64,000 bases of DNA from Sipunculus nudus (lineage: Eukaryota; Annelida; Sipuncula; Golfingiida; Sipunculidae): assembly GCA_026874595.1 (NCBI GenBank), contig CM049307.1, forward strand, positions 26,575,079-26,639,078, read 5' to 3'. A program made the translations under genes and the position numbers. Under the pieces are notes generated by a model, which saw nothing but the letters and a program-made list of their open reading frames with translations, was not told where the DNA came from and did not search any database. Positions within the stretch are counted from its first letter, which is position 1. Every line of letters starts with the position of its first letter. Shown piece after piece: positions 35,655 to 46,141 of this stretch.

Positions 35655-36211
35655 CTAATCTGATTAAAACATATGACATTGTAATTTTGAATGATGCTGT
35701 CACTGGTAACATATAGATATACCTCATGTCCAAGCAGTAGGGCACATATACATTAACAAAATAAATGGAAAAACAAGCGGATCTGCATTTCACAAAGAAC
35801 ATGATACCTAGATAATAAATTCAAAATTTAATTTAATTAAAAGTAATTTGAATATTATTGTGCGCAAATTACTCGGGTTTCAAAACCCCAAGTTTTAACT
35901 CTGGCCGACTGGATGTTGTTGTTTCCATGAGCGTTAATAAGGGAACAGGCTGGCCCTCGGCCACGCTCTGCATGCCGTTTCATGAATCTTATTAAACCCT
36001 CTTATCAATCTACTACAGGCTTTGATAATGATTAAAAATGATAAAAAAACACTGTTACCAGAGGATCAGTTATCGATCCCTACTTAAAGAGCCTCCGTAA
36101 AATACCAAATCCAATGTTTGGTGACAGCGTCACTGGGTTAAGAGCGGTCAAAGACGACGTGTGCGTTCATAAAACTAATATAACAATAATAATATTTGCA
36201 CCAATAATTAC

Positions 36212-36505
36212 CTCCAGATTTCTTTGCTTCTGGAATGCTAGACTTCGTCGGACTATCTGTTTCTGGACTGGTTCCTTCTGCTTCTCAGACCCAGAGAACT
36301 TCGTTGGCACTGCCCTTTGTCAATCGCAGTTGGCCAAACTTCTTGCCTACAATTTGACATTAAAACAGTCATCCTTGAAATGGTCGCTGCATATAAAAGT
36401 TCGTTTAGTAGGTTTGAAGTCTTTTCTGTTGACCATACGAAACTGGAAGAAACTGCGGCCCGACTTTTTCCCATTGTTACAGCTGAACGCACAACAACAG
36501 ACCAT
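36212..36505 (-). pseudogene. Exon 1: THAP zinc finger
   Basis: It opens with a methionine followed by CCCAFSCNN, then RSFFQFR, PTKRTFICSDHF and AVPTKF. This gives a C2CH pattern and the terminal AVPT(I/K)F box of THAP domains, which bind DNA in P-element and Kolobok-type transposases and in THAP factors. The central tryptophan region is shortened, and two in-frame stops (36347-36349 and 36320-36322) precede the AVPT box. The exon ends CTGGAG before a GTAATT donor. Confidence 0.75.
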
Positions 36506-36714
36506 GTTAACACTGCACTGGGCAACAAAGCTAGTTCTTTGTCCGAGTGCAGCAATGGTGCAAATGACATAGCCGATTACAGCCAGGCGGGGGTGACCTG
36601 ACACGAACTTAGAAAATCTTTTAATTTTGTCGTATTAAAATACTTTAGACATGGAAAAGTATGCTATTTATTCATTAACAACGTTATATGTGATGTATAT
36701 ATGCGTTTCTGGGA

Positions 36715-37020
36715 GCTTTGCTGGTCATCTTTAAAGAGCTATGCGAGATCTATACACATGCAAAATTTCAGAAGGATACGTCAAACCAGTCTTGAGATAT
36801 ATGCCTGGATATCTGCAGCATGAACATGAGTGTAGGTTTCACCACCTGTCATAAAATCAAGGAAGCTATCCAGGATGTATACACGTGCAAAATTTCAGGT
36901 GGATAAGTACAACCAATGCAGAGATATGAGTGATTTTATCCCAAGGCAGATGGAGATGGACGCTGTGCAAAAATGATTGCAGGTGGCGCCACCATTTTAG
37001 TGTATGTTATAAAGCTATTC
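36715..37020 (+). repeat. Isolated copy of the GGTGGCGCC-type repeat
   Basis: It shares the GCAAAATTTCAG, CTGGATATCTGCAGCATGAA-like and AAAAATGATTGCAGGTGGCG words with 31540-32190. It lies just upstream of the THAP exon on the other strand. Confidence 0.75.
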
Positions 37021-39329
37021 AAGGGCTACATTTTTGCAAAGTTGTAGCCTGATTGGTCAAACGGTACCGAAGATATGTTGAATAATGTGTCAAAACAGAC
37101 GCACAGATGGACGCACTGGAGAGAGGAAAGGTCTGAGGTCGACGCAAAATATTATTGCACCAGTTTACATGGTGTAAAGTTTCGGGAAAATCTGTCCATT
37201 GGTCTCAGAGTTCTACTCCGGAAACGAACGCGGTGGCGGTGGCGACGGAAAGCGGTCAAAAACATAGTATCCGAAAAACTTTGTTTGGCAGATACAATAA
37301 ACCGCCACCAAAGTACTAAAAATAAACTTGAAAACATGAGAGAACGAAACTGGGTTATAAGCTCAAACCATTGAAAGGCAGGGTAATTTTTAGTTTCATA
37401 ATACAAATCTGACTATGAGCGTTTGCATAAAAAGTTGTGAGTAGTCAACAACTCATATTTTTCAATTAAAACATTTTTATTAGATTTTATATTCGCCAGA
37501 GAGACTGGCGTTTCTAGCTCAGTCATTCAAATGTTAATCAAAAACACTTTTTTGTTTATATGCTAAGACCTGGTAACAAGTTTCTATGACTTTATTTCCA
37601 GGTCAAGGAATATTCCGCGAGACTGTGATAGAACACATTTGTTTCTTCTTTCCAACATTTTACATTTTTGAAATAAATATAAACTAATGTATTCATAATG
37701 TTATCATAGTTTTCGTTCAAAGCATTTAAAGTTAAATTTTCTTTCTTGACATAAATATTTTATAGCCCAGAATTATTCAGACTCCAAGCTCAAATCGTGA
37801 TTGAGATTCTTAATATACAGGAGCTTACACCTCGGTTCAAACTAAGTTCAAATCTTACATACATTTATGAGTTGGATCATGTATGGGTCTGGGGCGGGTG
37901 GTGCCAACTTGATTTGATTTGAGAAGATTTTAATTTTGTTTAGAAAATAAATCCTGATGGGTTACACCTAGAACCCGACAAGGATTTGGTCAGGATGACA
38001 TATATACATGTAATAATAAACAAACATCTCGGATGTGGTGCGTTAACCTCCGAACGTTATTTTCTGAACGCCAGGACTGCAAAGACACTGAAAACGGAAA
38101 CACCAAATAATCTTCTCTAATGGAGTGTTGCTCTTCTTGTAGGTATTATCTTGAGTCTTGGATGGTACAGAGCAACCTGTTATGTATAAATAAAAAGATA
38201 ACTGCGACAATAGTTGTGCACAATTTGATTTGATAAATCTGAACGATGCCAGAAAATTCAAGGGATAAATAATTTTTTTTTGTGTTTTTCAAAAAGGTTC
38301 TGAACAGCTTGTTAGTATGAATAACTATTGATTGAGACAGATGCAGTGAAGTAAACCCTGAAATATTTCAAATTTAACGACAATTTCACATTGATGGATA
38401 TTTGACAGAGAATCTTTCTAACTTTACAAAACACATTTTTGATGAAATTTGTGCGTTTATCACAGCTGGAAACAATTAAAAATTAAATTCATTTTAAATC
38501 AAGAGTTAACTTCAGAAGCGAAATTCAGGGTTATAAATGGTAGATGACACTATTTTTGAATGTGGTTTGTTATTAATTCTTGATATTTTTATTCTTATTG
38601 GTTTTTTAACAAAAAAGTTTGTTGCCCCCACCCCTTAATTGCAAAAACAAAACATGGAGTTACTGTTAGGGAGATACTGTTATTATTCCATCATCTTGTG
38701 TATATGGTCAGGATATCTATGAACAGTCAAAACAGAATAATTATACAGTCTGTGAATCGAGCGATTAGTAGTTTGTTTATCTTCTGTGTATAACTAAACC
38801 AAACGACTCACCAAATTTTATAACTTTTGGATAAATTTTAAAGGATTGGTGGAGCCACATATTTGCAAGTGGCGAGTGACTCCTAGTTAATGGTTACAAA
38901 ATAGTCATTTGTCATTGTTGAGCTAAACTACTGGTTATATGCGTTCAAATGTTTGTTTCCTTACAAAGCGTTTAAGAGTGTGTGAGATTGTACAGATGTT
39001 AAACAAGATTTTAAAAGAAATCCCATGTCTGCGCTTTTAGCCGAAAGGAGATAAAAAAGACTCATCACGAAACTGAGTGCGAGTGAAAGTATGAAAGAGG
39101 TAAAGGAAATAAATCCAGTTAATATAAAAGAACCATTCATTGTTTGTCTTTCAGCTAATATATCTTTTTATCTAATTAATGATATAAACTGAGACGCTTT
39201 TAGGAACAGATGACAGTTTGTAATGTATATAAACAGAAGAAAGGATCTATACATTCTCAACCTAGCTGGCTAACAGAAATGTGAATTAAATTGACAGTTG
39301 TATAACAGGAATCCATATTATTATCTGTA

Positions 39330-39389
<60 letters not shown>

Positions 39390-40739
39390 AATTACTCTTG
39401 ACCTTTCATCATGAATAACAAAGCGATTTTAATACCAACTGTCAAGTTTGTACGAGTCAATCTCTGAACTCTAATAGAGGGTCATTTCACGGGTTCATTA
39501 GCAATCAGGTCAACTGGCTCCCAAGACAGCCAAGACAGCAGCATTCTGCACAAATTGTAATAAAATAAAAATTAACAATTCTAAACTTATTATTATTATT
39601 ATTATTATATTCTGCAGAGTACCCTGCATCAGAAAACTTTTGTGATAAGCAGGGCCAAGTTATAAGTATAAAATACAAGAAATTTATGATCAACATGACA
39701 ATAAAATAAATAAACAGGTTACACTACAAATGTAAATGACATACTACAGACTATAAACCTTATACACATAGACAGTTTATACTTTGAAATCTTAAGGTTA
39801 TCATGTACATATTAGTACTAACAGGGGTAAGGGGCAACACACAAACGACTATGTTAAATTAAATAATTATGTACAGTACAAGAAGCTAAGATACCGCTGC
39901 AAGACTGGTGAAGTATGAACGCGATACGGTTTTAGAAATGCTGCAAATTTGGGGCGGAATTGTTTTTAAGGTGAAGGGCATTCCAAAGGGCACTGTCTGC
40001 AGCCTTAAATAATTCGATGCGTGGTTTAGGAAGGATACATTTACTGTTATGGGTTGTTGAACAATGGTGGGTGTCTTAAACCATAGAGAACTTATGGTTA
40101 AACTAAACATATTCTGTCAGATAATGTTAAAAGATAAATTTGGTTTCTTTTGGCTTTGACAGATTTTTCTCTCTGGTTCTTTTCTAAATGGTTACTTTGT
40201 GGCCGCTTTAATGATAAATTCATATATACTAATTATGAAGAAAATGAATCGTACAAATTAACGTTTGTTTCAATGGAAAGATCACCCTTCCGTTTTGTTG
40301 AACATCCGACATGTGCATTATTAATATTCAAACGCACAATGATTTAAGTTATAGATCCGAAATGTTATGACACCATTTCATGGTCCATCAAATTTTATAT
40401 TTATTGTGTATTAGTAGACTTATTTTGTCACACATTTTGGCGATATGATATTATGACCATTAAGAGAAGCTAAAATGCACTATATGGGATATGTGATTAC
40501 ACTTAGTATGTTATTTGATTCTGTCCATAAATTTATATTAAGGACTTGCTTCATCATCTTAACTTTCATAAAATTTTTAAAAAATTTTAAATTGAAATTC
40601 GGGGTTTTAGTAAAATGTTCAATTAACACTTTATTTTATTCAAATTGAAAAAAATTCAAATTAATTTTCCAAACCCACCAAACATTTTCTGTGCTTCAGC
40701 AAAAAAAATCTCATTAATACTCAAAATATAAAAACGTAA
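37021..40739. other. AT-rich noncoding region
   Basis: No exon or transposon recognised. It contains a (CT)n tract at 39333 and a short (TTA)n tract near 39587-39608. Confidence 0.45.
39333..39387. repeat. (CT)n microsatellite
   Basis: About 27 CT units. Confidence 0.95.
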
Positions 40740-41115
40740 TTTGGTATTTATTTTATTCATTCAACTATCTTCAAATAATTCTAAATGAGTCTTATGACTG
40801 AACTGACAATTTTATTCGACTAGGCTGATCATTTTTGAGGGTTTTTTGCGTGTATACCCAAAACAACAGTAAGGTTTTAAAATTATATCCTTTTTAATAT
40901 TTTACACTTTTCAATTTGAAAATTGAAGGTTAAATGTTTGAATTTAAGTTTCGCAATTAATCTAAATGGATTCAGCACATCACATCAGAATTAGGCAAAG
41001 CGGAGGCTCTCACTGCAATTAACACTATACATTATCCACATATTTTCCAAAGTGTGAACCCTGTTAATCATCCCATTCTCTTTGTAAAAATATCTATACC
41101 GAGGTAATTAGTAAT
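40740..41115 (-). repeat. Dispersed repeat, copy B (inverted relative to 30785-31170)
   Basis: The reverse complement shares TAATTACCTCGGTATAGATA, GGGTTCACACTT and TTTTGGGTATAC with copy A in the same order. It is considerably diverged. Confidence 0.7.
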
Positions 41116-41748
41116 TACCGAATTTGGGCTTTTTGACCACTTTTCTAGGGGGTTAATGTTTTGAAATATCATCTCTATGAATTCATAGCATCAAATGAAT
41201 AATGACGGCGCTTGCAGCAAATTCAATAATTAGGGCCCTTATGGAACTTGGCTCCAGGACTAATGCATGGAGTTAGGCCTACTTCGCGTCAGGGGTGACA
41301 ATCACTGTGTCTATTCGAAAAAATTATTAAGATTAATTAAAATCATTGATCTTTAGGTAGAAAGGATATATTTAATTAGTTTTCTGGAGATAATATGTTG
41401 ACGCTCTGTATGTGACTTTAAGTTAGACAAACCACTGCGGGGATTTAATACCACACTTTGACGTTACCGGAACCAGTCACTTAACCAGTATCTATTGGGT
41501 CCCCCCTAAAAATTGTTGAGCAACTTAAAACACGCCTCTAAACACGCCCCTGGATGTGGTCACCCTTAGGACTTGGCCAACTGTCCACTTTTTAGAGGTG
41601 CCCATAATATGCAGGTCAAGACCGCAACGTAAAAAAGCGACCGATATGGGGACGCAAACCCTGCGCGAAAGATAGTATTCAGAGTCGGTGCATTGGAATT
41701 TTAATTAAACGTGTGTTGTTCCCTTTTTAAGTGAAAATATTTTGAAAA
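41116..41748. other. Noncoding stretch
   Basis: Nothing recognised. Confidence 0.4.
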
Positions 41749-43089
41749 AAAATCCTGGACATCGTGGTATAGTTGTCCTTAAATATAACCATAACGGACA
41801 AAAACCCCTCCCCCCCCCCCCCCCGTGGAAAATGTGTTATTGTTGTCCTTGACTTTAAACATAACGAACAAAAAACCAAACCACCCTCCGCCCCCCCCCC
41901 CGTGGATATCGTGATATTCTTGCCCTTGACTATAAACATAACGAACAAAAAAACATTCCACATCCCCCCCCCCCTCCCACCTCCCCAGCCCCCCGTGGTC
42001 ATCATGTTTTTGTTATCCTTCTTGAGTATAAACATAACGAACGAAAAACCATACCGCCCCCCCCCCCCGGACATCGTGTTATTGTTGTCCTTGACTATAA
42101 ACATAACGAACAAAAAACCTTACCCCCCCCCCCCCCCGTGGACAACGTGTTATTGTTGTCCTTGACTAAAAACATAACGAACAAAAAAAACACTCCCCCC
42201 CCCCCTGGACAACGTGTTATTGTTGTCCTTGACTATAAAAATAACGAACAAAAACCACCCCCCTCCCCGTGGACAACGTGTTATTGTTGTCCTTGACTAT
42301 AACGTACATAACGAACAAAAAACCATACCCCCCCCCCCCACCGTGGACAACGTGTTATTGTTGTCCTTGACTATAAAAATAACGAACAAAAACCACCCCC
42401 CTCCCCGTGGACAACGTGTTATTGTTGTCCTTGACTATAACGTACATAACGAACAAAAAACCATACCCCCCCCCCCCCCACCGTGGACAACGTGTTATTA
42501 TTGTCCTTAACTATAAACATAACGAACAAAAAAACAACCCCCCCCCCCTGTGGACAACGTGTTATTGTTGTCCTTGACTATAAACATAACGAACCAAAAA
42601 ACACTACCCCCCGTGGACATCGTGTTATTGTTGTCCTTGACTATAAACATAACGAACAAAAAGCCATACCACCCCCCCCCCCCCCGTGGACAAGGTGTTA
42701 TTGTTGTCCTTGACTATAAACATAACGAACAAAAAAACACTCCCCCCTCCCCCCCCCCCCCCCGTGGACAACGTGTTATTGTTGTCCTTGACTATGAACA
42801 TAACGAACAAACCCCCCCCCCCCCGTGGACAACGTGTTATTGTTGTCCTTGACTATAAACATAACGAACAAGAAATCATACCCCCCCCCCCCCGTGGACA
42901 ACGTGTTATTGTTGTCCTTGACTATAAACATAACGAACAAAAACCATACCAACCCCCCCCCCCCCCCGTGGACATGGTGTTATTGTTGTCCTTGACTATA
43001 AACATAACGAATAAAAAACCATACCCCCCCCCCCCCCGTGGACATCGTGTCCTTGACAATAAACATAACGAACAAGAAACCATACCACC
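41749..43089 (+). repeat. Minisatellite of about 67 bp, left part
   Basis: About 19 units read GTGGACAACGTGTTATTGTT, then GTCCTTGACTATAAACATAA, then CGAACAAAAAACCATA and a C run of variable length. The array resumes at 59779 after the nested elements. Proline- and glycine-rich reading frames on both strands are by-products. Confidence 0.97.
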
Positions 43090-43203
43090 TGTAATACTAA
43101 TACGTTTTATTGGCCGTCTTTCGTACATGCGTGATATGCAAAGATGGTGTCTTGGGCAACCCAATCATGCACTATGGTAGGCTATTCTCTGGAACATATA
43201 ACA
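43090..43203 (-). repeat. Short LTR (3' LTR of the minus-strand element)
   Basis: It matches 59666-59778 over its full length, starts TGTAATACTAATACG on the plus strand and ends in ATAACA. Confidence 0.9.
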
Positions 43204-43216
43204 TCCCCCTTTCTTT
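43204..43216 (-). other. Polypurine tract of the minus-strand element
   Basis: On the minus strand AAAGAAAGGGGGA directly abuts the TG start of the LTR, as expected for plus-strand DNA priming. Confidence 0.8.
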
Positions 43217-43305
43217 ATATATGTAACTTCTGGGTGTAGTTATCACAACATCTATTAGCATATGAAGGCATATAGCATTAAACTTCAGTGTCCTTAGAAT
43301 GTATC

Positions 43306-43308
<3 letters not shown>

Positions 43309-43347
<39 letters not shown>
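43309..43347. repeat. (TA)n microsatellite
   Basis: About 19 TA units in the 3' untranslated part of the minus-strand element, about 80 bases from the insertion point of the nested element. Confidence 0.95.
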
Positions 43348-43350
<3 letters not shown>

Positions 43351-43424
43351 ATATGTAATACATATGAAATACTTCATGCAACATAAATTCAACTGTTGTT
43401 TACATTCCGCATGTATATGTATAT

Positions 43425-44210
43425 TGTTACAGGTGCTCTTTTTATTGTGTGACACGGGCGTAACTCGTGTTGTTGTTACATCTTATGTTTAATCCGTACT
43501 GGTTGAACTCTCGTTGTCATGTGACCCTTGGGTTTTCACGCCTGGTCGTGGATTACGTGATGAGCCTGGTATATGTAGAGACACACGGCTATGTCTTCCT
43601 AGATAATTCCTGAAACGCGTGTTGTGCAAGAACTTATAGACTGTTCGAAAAGTGGAAAATTCCCGGCTTGGCGTGTGAAGGTATATAAAGGGGCTGTTTT
43701 TTTAGAACCAGAGGGCAGACAGCAGAGCAGATTCCAGCGGACGTAGAAGCGTGTGTCAGATTCTAAGACTTTATCCGATGAATGCGGCAATTATACATTT
43801 TCAAAGATTTTCTCCTGGATTTTATACATTTGGACTTCAGTTTACTTTCTGTGTTGTTGCAAGAACTTTTCACTGGACTGTCCTTCTCCGAGAGTTTACA
43901 TTCAAAGGACTTGTCGTTGTGATGGTGTTGGTATCGAGGTACTGTGCCATTATCTTTCTGTGTGATTGTATTGACTTGTTGCTATAACGCTGTTTTACTG
44001 TATAATTGTATTGATTTGGTAATAGTCTTGTTAGGGTTGTTTTAAGAATAAATTATAGTTATTTGTTAACAAAAAAAACACGGACTTCTTTATTCATTCC
44101 CCTAGGCATTTCACGCTGCCTAGTGTTACAGGATCTGATTTTTTTTATCTCCATTACAAAATTTGTGTTCCTCACGCATACGTGATCTGTTTATATTAGG
44201 TTCCGTTACA
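43425..44210 (+). repeat. 5' LTR (786 bp) of the Gmr1-like element
   Basis: It starts TGTTACAGG and ends CGTTACA. A TATATAAA box lies at 43682-43689 and AATAAA at 44047-44052, giving a plausible U3-R-U5 layout. It differs from the 3' LTR by a few percent by eye. Confidence 0.93.
43682..43689 (+). promoter_or_regulatory. LTR TATA box
   Basis: TATATAAA followed by a GGGGC block; the same sequence is at 54341-54348 in the 3' LTR. Confidence 0.7.
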
Positions 44211-44217
44211 TAAAATT

Positions 44218-44234
44218 TGGGGCTCGTCCGGGAT
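44218..44234 (+). other. Primer-binding site, tRNA-Pro-like
   Basis: TGGGGCTCGTCCGGGAT starts 7 bases after the LTR. It is one G shorter than the sequence complementary to the 3' end of animal tRNA-Pro, so tRNA-Pro is the likely primer. Confidence 0.75.
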
Positions 44235-44370
44235 GCTCAATAGTTTTCAAATTTATTAGGCCTTGACCTGGACATTATTATACATTGTTTACAAGATTAC
44301 ATATTGTTTACAGTATATTGTTTACAGGATTTATCTCAGTGTTTTTTTGTTATTGTTTTAACATCTTAAC

Positions 44371-45408
44371 ATGGCAGATTTCAACCTGAGACATTTTTTG
44401 ACGATCCGGACCCTGATCAACTTGAACAGTTGTCAAAAGAACAGTTGTTGCGTTTGGGACAACACTTAGGGCTAAGTGTGAAAAAAGCTTTGGGAAAGCC
44501 TGATATCATTGCTAAAATCATGCAAGATCTTATTAGCAAAGGTTTAATTGAAGAAAATGAAGTTGAAACATAAAAAAATGACACCCTTGCTATCCAACTA
44601 GAATTTAAAAAGTTGGAAATGCAACATGAGCTAGCATTAAAAGAGAGGGAAGAACGATTAGAAAGAGAAAGACTAGAAAAAGAAATAGAAAGAGACAGAC
44701 TAGAAAAAGAAAACGAAATTGAGTTAAAACAACTGGAGTTAGAAAGACTTAAACTAGAACATAGTCTAAGTGCTGCCCAACTCACAGTTTTGATGTTACT
44801 AAACTAATTAGACTTTCCCCCACATTTTCAAGAAAAAGAGGCTGATATATAAATATTTCTTACACTTTGAGAAGGTAGCTGAAAATTTAAAATGGCCTAA
44901 GGAAAATTGGACTATGCTGTTACAAAGTGTATTGACTGGCAAGGCCAGAGAAATTGATACAGAGCTTTCAGTAGAAGCTGCTGCTGACTATGACCTGGTA
45001 AAACGGTTAATCCTAAAAGGTAATGAGTTAGTTCCAGAGGCTTACCGCCAGAAATTCAGAAATTGGGAAAAGCGCAAAGAACAGACCTACGTCGAATTTG
45101 CTAAGACAAAAGAGCAGTTGTTTGATCGCTGGTGTAGTTCTAAAAATGTAATGAAAGATTATGACAATTTGCGCCAGTTGATTTTGCTTGAAGAATTTAA
45201 GCGCTGCATTAACGCATATGTTAGACCAATAGCAAATAGACCAAATAGCAAACCTTCTGGTTTTGTTTCAAAATTTATGCATAGCATATTACAAAAGCCA
45301 GGCTCTTTTAATGTAAATAAGGGGTACAACTCCTTTGTTGACACAAAAAAAAAGAGTTTGATGCTACGGAGGCCCAAGTGCCGTCTGAATCCAAAGAAGA
45401 ATCCGTAG
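44371..45408 (+). pseudogene. gag: gag with SCAN-like capsid domain (Gmr1-like element)
   Basis: The frame opens with a methionine (ADFNLRHF), then a frameshift in a T run near 44397, DDPDPDQLEQLSKEQLLRLG and an in-frame TAA near 44571. A strongly charged coiled coil of E/R/K-rich heptads follows at 44613-44780. A capsid region at about 45030-45230 reads LVPEAYRQKFRNWEKRKEQT and ends with LRQLILLEEFKRCINAYVR, which follows the pattern of the vertebrate SCAN domain. SCAN is known to derive from Gmr1-like capsids. No CCHC zinc knuckle is visible. Neighbours are the primer-binding site upstream and protease downstream. It is broken by at least one frameshift and two stops. Confidence 0.85.
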
Positions 45409-45665
45409 CTTGCGGGGTTAAAACCTCAGTTGATTCCTGCGAGGAATTTAATAAGGCTAGGTCCTTTCAAGACTCATGCGAGGAGTGTTCTCTAAATGAG
45501 GCTAAGTCCTTTTATGACTCTTGCGAGAGTATTTCAAATGAGGCCAGGGCCTCTTACGACAAACAAAAGTTTGTTTCTGTTTAGGAGAGTTCCTCTGTTG
45601 ACTCCCATGAGGAGTTTGATGATAAAAAGGATGTAGATTCCTTAGATGACTCTGACACAGAGTTT
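45378..45665 (+). pseudogene. Serine/acidic linker repeats between gag and protease
   Basis: Degenerate units resemble DSCEEFNKARSFQ, DSCEECSLNEAKSFY and DSCESISNEARASY, followed by a stop near 45583 and more DS-rich sequence. They occupy the place of a nucleocapsid zinc knuckle. Function is unknown. Confidence 0.6.
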
Positions 45666-46100
45666 ATGACTGACACTGTCAATGTCGGTTCTTTGTTTGT
45701 TGAGGTTGAGGTAGTAGATTCATCTATTGACTCTGAAATGGAGTTATTTGAGCCATTTATACATGATGGTTTTGTATCACTTTCGAGTGATATTTTAGAT
45801 TCTACCCCTATTAGAATTTTGAGGGACACTGGTTCACGCCAGACTCTCATGTTAGCAAACACTCTACCATTTTCTAATAGGTCCTTTACTGGTGCACATG
45901 TACTTGTTATTGGTGTGTTTTCAGACAGGCACACTTCAGTTCCGCTTCACAGTATCCATTTAAAGTCAGATTTGGTTTCTGGGAATATTACTGTGGGCAT
46001 AAGAACTACTTTACCTTTTTAGGGAATTCAGTTGCTACTAGGCAATGATGTTGCAGGTGATAAAGTACAGCCTGTACCAATAGTGACAGAAAGCCGTCAC
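45666..46100 (+). pseudogene. Aspartic protease (Gmr1-like element)
   Basis: It contains the active-site block LRDTGSRQTLM, a flap-like region and, after an in-frame TAG at 46021, GIQLLLGNDVAGDKVQPVPI, the C-terminal LLGND(L/V)AG box of these proteases. Retroelement proteases work as dimers to cut the Gag-Pol precursor. Apart from the stop, the core residues look preserved. Confidence 0.8.
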
Positions 46101-46141
46101 ATGATCAGGACACTGATCCGGAAAGCCAGGAAATTCCTGGT

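Larger units (their letters stand above)
33150..36505 (-). pseudogene. THAP-domain DDE transposase-like gene, six exons, inactivated
   Basis: Six minus-strand exons (36212-36505, 35493-35654, 35027-35271, 34288-34816, 33523-34122 and 33150-33381) can be chained with GT/AG borders; only exon 2 lacks a normal donor and may use GC. Together they match a family of THAP-containing transposase-like proteins common in invertebrates and fish: a THAP finger, an acidic linker, an RNase H-fold region around an SPGHTAKYGSYSLMD motif, then TTDRHPQARKW, DVRYVTKG and ISNHVYWCAAASGG...NHVSNIHSGHG. I consider it Kolobok-like, but that assignment is from memory of the family. Stops, frameshifts, substituted acidic residues and a SINE inside exon 5 make it a pseudogene. 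Retained introns show it is not a processed copy. The C-terminal part of the family is missing. Confidence 0.75.

Noticed and set aside
36114-36601. Plus-strand frames of 94 and 152 residues opposite the THAP exon
   Set aside because: They are antisense shadows of the minus-strand THAP exon, whose motif order is convincing.
41727-43180. Proline-rich and glycine-rich proteins on both strands
   Set aside because: These arise from C runs and the 67-bp minisatellite read in different frames.
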